Of a stretch of DNA of 64,000 bases, positions 60,054 to 64,000 are shown piece by piece. Under the pieces are notes generated by a model. The model had not been told where the DNA came from and did no database searches. It worked only from the letters and a program-made list of their open reading frames with translations. The DNA is from CBDCTM01 sp965222005 (lineage in GTDB: Bacteria; Bacteroidota; Bacteroidia; Chitinophagales; Saprospiraceae): the NCBI GenBank assembly GCA_965222005.1, contig OZ244935.1:2480001-2544000 (forward strand), written 5' to 3'. The translations under genes and the position numbers were made by a program. Each line of letters begins with the position of its first letter. The stretch's first letter is position 1.

Positions 60054-60611
60054 TTAAAGCTGTTGTAGCGCGCTAAGTAGTTGTTGGGGGGTTCGATAAC
60101 CCACAATATTTTCTTTTTTATTGAATTCCGCATCAAAAACAACGAGGGTTGGATAGCCTCTCACACCCAGGACGCGTGTAAGCTGGTGGGGAGCATTGCG
60201 CCTGTTTTTCGGTCGGTTGGGGTCAAACTGAGGATTGGAGAAGGTTTGTCCTTTGAATTGAACATCTCCGCCGGATTCAGCATTGAACTTGACGGCATAG
60301 AAATTTTCGTTGAGATACTGCACCACTTTGGGGTCTTTAAAGGTGCCACGATCCATCATTTTGCAGGGGCCACACCAGGGCGTATAAACATCTACCAATA
60401 CTTTGCGGGGCTTTTTGCTGGCCATTTTTTGAGCTTCTTCCATGCTGAGCCATTGTATGCCATTCGGATCGACTTCCGTTTTGGCCGGCTGAATGCTTTG
60501 CTTAGTTGGCTGAGCTTTGACTTGTGGCGCCTTCTCTGCTTGCTGGGAGGAAGGTGCATTGCAGGCAGCGAATAAGGTAACCACTGCTGCAAAAATCATA
60601 AGTTTTTTCAT
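60054..60611 (-). CDS. Thioredoxin-fold lipoprotein
   Basis: 185 aa. Lipobox TLFAACN (about residue 18) after a signal peptide. A Gln/Lys/Pro linker (35 residues) is followed by the thioredoxin fold: VDVYTPWCGPCKMMDRGTFK with the CGPC active site (about residue 90), and cis-Pro in VRGYPTLVVFD. An insert with FKGQTFSNPQFDPNRPKNRR lies between, longer than in standard thioredoxin. So it is a periplasm-facing disulfide reductase-like protein. It lies 9 bp after the redoxin-fused putative anti-sigma gene and should be co-transcribed with it. Confidence 0.88.
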   Translation of the reverse strand: MKKLMIFAAVVTLFAACNAPSSQQAEKAPQVKAQPTKQSIQPAKTEVDPNGIQWLSMEEAQKMASKKPRKVLVDVYTPWCGPCKMMDRGTFKDPKVVQYLNENFYAVKFNAESGGDVQFKGQTFSNPQFDPNRPKNRRNAPHQLTRVLGVRGYPTLVVFDAEFNKKENIVGYRTPQQLLSALQQL

Positions 60612-60620
60612 GTTTAATGA

Positions 60621-61286
60621 TTATTTGTTGTACGCGAATAATTGATTTAAAGTACTTTCCAATTCCTGTGCTTCGATGTTTTTTGCAATGATCTTCCCCT
60701 CGCTATCCAGCAGGTAGGTAGTAGGCAGCGATTCGACGCTGAACTCTCTGGTGACGGGGGAAGTGATACCCTCTAAATCCGCTACCTGTACCCAGTCCAG
60801 CTGATCTCTTTCGATGGCGTGTAGCCAATTGGCTGCGCTCGAATCGACCGAAACGGCATATATTTCAAAGCCTTTATCCTTGTAGGTATTGTAGGCTGGT
60901 TTGAAATAGTAGCAATGGTCTTCTGTACAAACTTTGCTGTAGGAGGCCCAAAATTCAACCAGCACCACTTTGCCTTTCAATGAGCTCAGTGCTACCATTT
61001 GGCCTTCCGGATTGCGCAGTGCAATATCGGGAAAAATATCGTTGACTTCCAATCCGGCTTGTGCTTCGGCCGCCGTTTCATCGCTTTTGGATGGTGTCCA
61101 CAGATGGGCCAGCAATAGCAATGCGACAGCCGCAGCGATCCATTTGAACCAATTGATGTGGCGTATTTTTCCAGCCTTTGCTGGTTTTTCCAGCTCTTGC
61201 TGTATGCCTTGCCACAGGGAGGCACCAACCTCCAGTTTGTCAAAGCTCTTTCGGTTGTTTTTAAAGAAATGCTCTAGATTATTCAT
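60621..61286 (-). CDS. Putative anti-sigma membrane protein fused to a TlpA-like redoxin domain
   Basis: 221 aa. Residues 1-45 are a charged cytoplasmic segment (MNNLEHFFKNNRKSFDKLEV) like Bacteroidota anti-sigma proteins; one membrane helix follows (FKWIAAAVALLLLAHLW, about 47-63). Residues 75-221 are an AhpC-TSA/TlpA fold (LEVNDIFPDIALRNPEGQMV, VVLVEFWASYSKVCTEDHCY, YAVSVDSSAANW, EFSVESLPTTYLLDSEGKII). The usual FWASWCGPC motif is FWASYSKVC: the first Cys is Ser, so a classical dithiol reaction is not possible, though two further Cys remain. The ATG overlaps the sigma gene's last 8 bp. Putative redox-responsive anti-sigma (inference). Confidence 0.75.
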   Translation of the reverse strand: MNNLEHFFKNNRKSFDKLEVGASLWQGIQQELEKPAKAGKIRHINWFKWIAAAVALLLLAHLWTPSKSDETAAEAQAGLEVNDIFPDIALRNPEGQMVALSSLKGKVVLVEFWASYSKVCTEDHCYYFKPAYNTYKDKGFEIYAVSVDSSAANWLHAIERDQLDWVQVADLEGITSPVTREFSVESLPTTYLLDSEGKIIAKNIEAQELESTLNQLFAYNK

Positions 61287-61857
61287 CTCGTTTCATTTTG
61301 TGAACTATTTCAATCAGTTTTTGCTTGGCTCTTGAATATTGGGTCAGTGAGGTGGAAATGGATATGCCCAGTATTTCAGCTATTTCCTTATGGTCGTAGC
61401 CTTCGAGCAGGTAAAGGGAAAACACGGTGCGGTAGCCTGTGGGCAATTGCATCAATGCGCGATACGCCCGGTCGAGATCAAGTTTGGGTATTTCTTCCGT
61501 AACGGTTTCCATTGGCTCGGCAGGCAAGGGATGATCGGATAGATGTGCCCATTGCAGACCCTTCTTTTTGACTTGATTGATAGCTGTGTTGATAACGATT
61601 CGACGTAGCCAGGCTTCCAGATTGCTGTGCTTAAGTTTAGCCAAATTTTCAAAAGCCTTGATGAATGATTCCTGCAAAATATCTTTTGCGTCTTCCTGAT
61701 TTTGTACGATGCGATGTGCAGAGTTGAGCATAGATTTAGCATAGCGGTTGTATAACTCAAACTGAGCCTGCCGATCTCCATTCAGGCATTTTTTGATCAA
61801 GGCCTGGTCATCGCTTTGTACCAACTGTTTTACCATCAGGTGTTTGTCCTTACTCAT
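61279..61857 (-). CDS. ECF-type RNA polymerase sigma factor
   Basis: 192 aa from ATG 61857. Region 2: LIKKCLNGDRQAQFELYNRY, DAKDILQESFIKAFENL and LEAWLRRIVINTAIN. Region 4: LPTGYRTVFSLYLLEGYDHK, EIAEILGISISTSLTQYSRA-KQKL. Its stop overlaps the start of the redoxin-fused protein by 8 bp (ATGAATAA), which couples translation, as in sigma/anti-sigma pairs. Thioredoxin-fold lipoprotein is third in the operon. A role in sensing redox state of the envelope is an inference. Confidence 0.88.
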   Translation of the reverse strand: MSKDKHLMVKQLVQSDDQALIKKCLNGDRQAQFELYNRYAKSMLNSAHRIVQNQEDAKDILQESFIKAFENLAKLKHSNLEAWLRRIVINTAINQVKKKGLQWAHLSDHPLPAEPMETVTEEIPKLDLDRAYRALMQLPTGYRTVFSLYLLEGYDHKEIAEILGISISTSLTQYSRAKQKLIEIVHKMKRDE

Positions 61858-62052
61858 TAATACAACATCTGCATTTGAATATTGCACAAAAGCAATTTTT
61901 ATGCACTATTTTGTCCGGCAATAGGGATTTAGAATCGAAAGATAGTATATGTTATATTTAACTATACTACAAAAGTAGTTGATTGTCAAATGTTTAGGTT
62001 GAATGAGTGCTGAAGTTCAAAAAACCTACGGATAGATGAAAAAAGAGACAAT

Positions 62053-63360
62053 ATGCCTAAGCTGAAAAGAGAACTGACACTTTACGGCCTTACGATGATC
62101 GCAGTGGGCTCATGTATCGGTTCGGGAATATTTGTGACGCCTGCCAAAATAGCGGCGGTGCTGCCCCACCACGGGTTGATTCTGGTGGTGTGGCTGCTGG
62201 GCGGTCTGATTGCTTTGACGGGTGCCCTCACCCTGGCTGAACTGGGATCGATGTTTCCCAAAGCGGGAGGGGTGTATGTGTATCTCAAAGAGACCTATGG
62301 CGACCTGATGGGCTTCCTTTACGGCTGGGTTATCTTACTGGTAATCAATACCGGCGCATTGGCGGCCCTGGGGATTGCCTTTTCGGAATACATGACCTTC
62401 TTCGTCCCCGATCTCGATCAAAGCGGCAAAGTTTGGCTGGCGATTATCACCATTGTGTTGCTTACGGCAATTAATGTTTTTGGCGTCAATATCAGTCAAT
62501 TATTCGCCAATACGTTTACCGGGCTCAAATTGCTGGCCATGCTGGCTATTATCGTAGCGGGCATCTTTTTTTACAATCCGGCGGCAGAGGTTCAATTGCT
62601 GGGCGCTGACAGTGCACCTGCCAATTTGATGAGTGCGCTGTTGTTGGCGCTGGTAGGCGTGCTATGGTCCTTTGGTGGCTGGCATCACACCAGCTACCTG
62701 GCTGGAGAGGCGGTGGACGCTACCCGCACTGTGCCGCGGGCCATGATCATGGGCACGCTGATCGTCACCCTGACGTATGTGCTGATCAATCTGGCTTACA
62801 TGCTATTGCTGCCCTTATCGGAGATCAGCCAAACCGAGCGGGTTGCAGGAGATGCGATTGCCACCTTGCTGCCATACGGCGGGCAATTGGTTGCCATTGC
62901 CATTGCGATTTCGATATTTGGAACGATTGGGATTTACACGATGTCGGCGCCTCGTATATATTTTGCTATGGCCCGTGACGGCTTGTTTTTTGATCGACTC
63001 ACCTATATCCACCCGCGCTTCCGTACACCCACCCTTGCGATGATCCTGCAGGCGATTTGGGCGATTATTTTGCTGTTGTTTTGGGGAACCTTCCACGATC
63101 TTATTACCTATGTTACCTTTACAGATATTGCCTTCATGGCACTGGCCGGTTGTAGTCTTTTTTTGCTGAGGCGGCGGCGGCCGGAGGCGGAGCGGCCCTA
63201 TCGGGTGGTGGGTTATCCGGTGGTGCCATTGCTATTTGTGCTGATCTCCTTCGCCTTTGTACTGAACACCCTGGTTGAGCAACCCAAGCAGGCCTGGTCG
63301 GCTTTGTTGATACTGGGAATTGGTATTCCGGTATTTTATTTTTTCAAAAGAAAAGCGTGA
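62053..63360 (+). CDS. APC family amino acid permease
   Basis: 435 aa, 12 membrane helices. Helix 1 begins LTMIAVGSCIGSGIFVTPAK with the unwound GSGIF glycines; WLLGGLIALTGALTLAELGS and FPKAGGVYVYLKETYGDLMG follow, as in L-type/APC transporters. Helix 6-type region WSFGGWHHTSYLAGEAVDAT and SAPRIYFAMARDGLFFDRLT confirm. It imports or exchanges amino acids, substrate unknown. Stand-alone; terminator overlaps its 3' end. Confidence 0.92.
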   Translation: MPKLKRELTLYGLTMIAVGSCIGSGIFVTPAKIAAVLPHHGLILVVWLLGGLIALTGALTLAELGSMFPKAGGVYVYLKETYGDLMGFLYGWVILLVINTGALAALGIAFSEYMTFFVPDLDQSGKVWLAIITIVLLTAINVFGVNISQLFANTFTGLKLLAMLAIIVAGIFFYNPAAEVQLLGADSAPANLMSALLLALVGVLWSFGGWHHTSYLAGEAVDATRTVPRAMIMGTLIVTLTYVLINLAYMLLLPLSEISQTERVAGDAIATLLPYGGQLVAIAIAISIFGTIGIYTMSAPRIYFAMARDGLFFDRLTYIHPRFRTPTLAMILQAIWAIILLLFWGTFHDLITYVTFTDIAFMALAGCSLFLLRRRRPEAERPYRVVGYPVVPLLFVLISFAFVLNTLVEQPKQAWSALLILGIGIPVFYFFKRKA

Positions 63361-63381
63361 ATCCGCGTTCTGGATTCACGC
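63355..63381 (+). terminator. Hairpin terminator of the permease gene
   Basis: Perfect 10-bp stem GCGTGAATCC / GGATTCACGC around gcgttct, overlapping the stop codon, followed by a weak T-run (atttttggg) 8 bp later. Confidence 0.7.
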
Positions 63382-63421
63382 TGTGATGATTTTTGGGAAT
63401 TTATAATAGAGGAATTATAAT

Positions 63422-63703
63422 TTAGCGGAGATTAAAACGGTAAAGGTCTTGCCGATTGGTGCGGCCATTGAGTATCAACTCCACATCCACGATACAGTTT
63501 TCATATTGTAGGGCATAGGTCTTTTTGCTGATCCGATTATTGAGGCTTTCCTTCTTCACTAAAGCAAATCTAATCAGGTGGCCAACCTCCGCGCGCAGTG
63601 CCTTCATGAATTCCTTGATAGTTTGCAATACGTTTGGATTGCCTTTTTGATTGATCAGCTCGGTAGTGAGCTCCAGTTTTACTTTCCGTATGTTCATTTT
63701 CAT
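63422..63703 (-). CDS. Small basic protein, unknown
   Basis: 93 aa from ATG 63703 (MKMNIRKVKLELTTELINQK). Predicted helical with a beta-rich tail (YALQYENCIVDVELILNGRT). No family recognised and no membrane segment. It has good codon usage and a normal length for a small gene. Stand-alone, converging with the permease gene across its terminator. Confidence 0.6.
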   Translation of the reverse strand: MKMNIRKVKLELTTELINQKGNPNVLQTIKEFMKALRAEVGHLIRFALVKKESLNNRISKKTYALQYENCIVDVELILNGRTNRQDLYRFNLR

Positions 63704-63933
63704 TGGTTTTATGAATTGAATAGTCAAGGCTGTTGCCTTTATTACACATAACCCTTGAATCGGTGCATTGTTGTATGAGGAATATTAAGAATTCGTTAAA
63801 AAAAGCAATGATATTAAGGGTTTCAGCGGGTTTGTAGCAGCATTTGTGGCAGCAAAAAAGCCACGCACAACATGAGTACATGGCTCCAAAATCTTATGGA
63901 AATCGGGTGTGTGTTTGCGTTGAGTGAAATGGT

Positions 63934-64000
63934 TCAGCCCCTGATCTTGTCCAGCAAAGAACTCAGCAATTGCGCTTCCTCTTTGCTAAGATTGCACATC
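63934..64000 (-). CDS. 3' end of a gene, possibly MarR-type regulator
   Basis: Minus strand codes ...CNLSKEEAQLLSSLLDKIRG and stop at 63934-63936; the rest lies beyond the right edge. The ending LSKEEAQLLSSLLDKIR resembles the C-terminal helix of MarR-family regulators. Only about 21 codons are visible, so this is a weak call. Confidence 0.4.
   Translation of the reverse strand, partial: MCNLSKEEAQLLSSLLDKIRG

Noticed and set aside
1..64000. CRISPR arrays
   Set aside because: No series of regularly spaced repeats seen; the repeats found are single pairs or palindromes.
1..64000. tRNA or rRNA genes
   Set aside because: Intergenic stretches were read for cloverleaf and rRNA-like sequence; none convincing.

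Overview
The window looks like a chromosomal stretch of a member of the Bacteroidota, most likely Saprospiria (Saprospiraceae or Lewinellaceae-like). Evidence for this is the set of secreted proteins ending in a Por/T9SS sorting domain, a TonB receptor with a CarboxypepD-regulatory N-domain next to a DUF4249 lipoprotein, a CusA-TolC fusion pump with a DUF6660 leader gene, CRTAC1/ASPIC-UnbV proteins, and TAnnTTTG-type -7 promoter boxes. The lineage is an inference from gene content; no rRNA or tRNA gene was found.

Positions 1-8760 form an insertion hot spot. A minus-strand cassette (ECF sigma factor, membrane-anchored TPR-like protein, papain-like C1 peptidase) is split exactly at the peptidase start codon by an IS4-type element (709-2043). 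Beyond it, a secreted Fn3 protein survives only as a 5' stub. It is joined to a deleted copy of a second IS4-superfamily element (copy A), into which a complete copy (B, 4000-5630) has jumped in inverted orientation. An ISKra4-family element (6933-8563) then splits a toxin-like gene whose 3' end is cut off by copy A.

Positions 8876-17175 carry pirin, an HtrA-like protease and a heavy-metal efflux operon (DUF6660, CusA fused to TolC, CusB). Positions 17176-21051 hold a palindromic repeat, a 41-codon ORF, and a CRTAC1 gene broken by a 1.3-kb AT-rich insert whose only gene is a DUF3179 lipoprotein. Positions 21379-34937 are mostly secreted or metabolic genes: cytochrome c-like protein, six-hairpin glycosidase, GH57/DUF3536 protein, T9SS cargo, PIG-L deacetylase, DinB protein, and a 49-aa membrane protein with a sodium:solute symporter.

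Positions 34938-48647 contain a two-component propeller relic, TonB receptor plus DUF4249, DUF2911 protein, GlgB, an unusual glycogen-binding/helix-hairpin-helix fusion, an SGNH-like membrane protein, a TPR histidine kinase overlapping its LuxR-type response regulator, and a DUF1761 protein. Positions 48814-53861 hold three secreted-protein genes with mosaic base composition. Then come an NTF2-like protein, a PASTA/T9SS/rhodanese series, and a MATE pump.

Near the right end is the second regulatory cassette: ECF sigma factor, an anti-sigma-like membrane protein fused to a TlpA-like redoxin domain that has lost the first CxxC cysteine, and a thioredoxin lipoprotein. An amino-acid permease and two small genes close the window. 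The most unusual items are the redoxin-fused anti-sigma candidate, the DUF3179 insert in CRTAC1, the start codon rebuilt by an IS end, the glycogen-binding/HhH fusion, and the palindromic repeat family with inverted loop.
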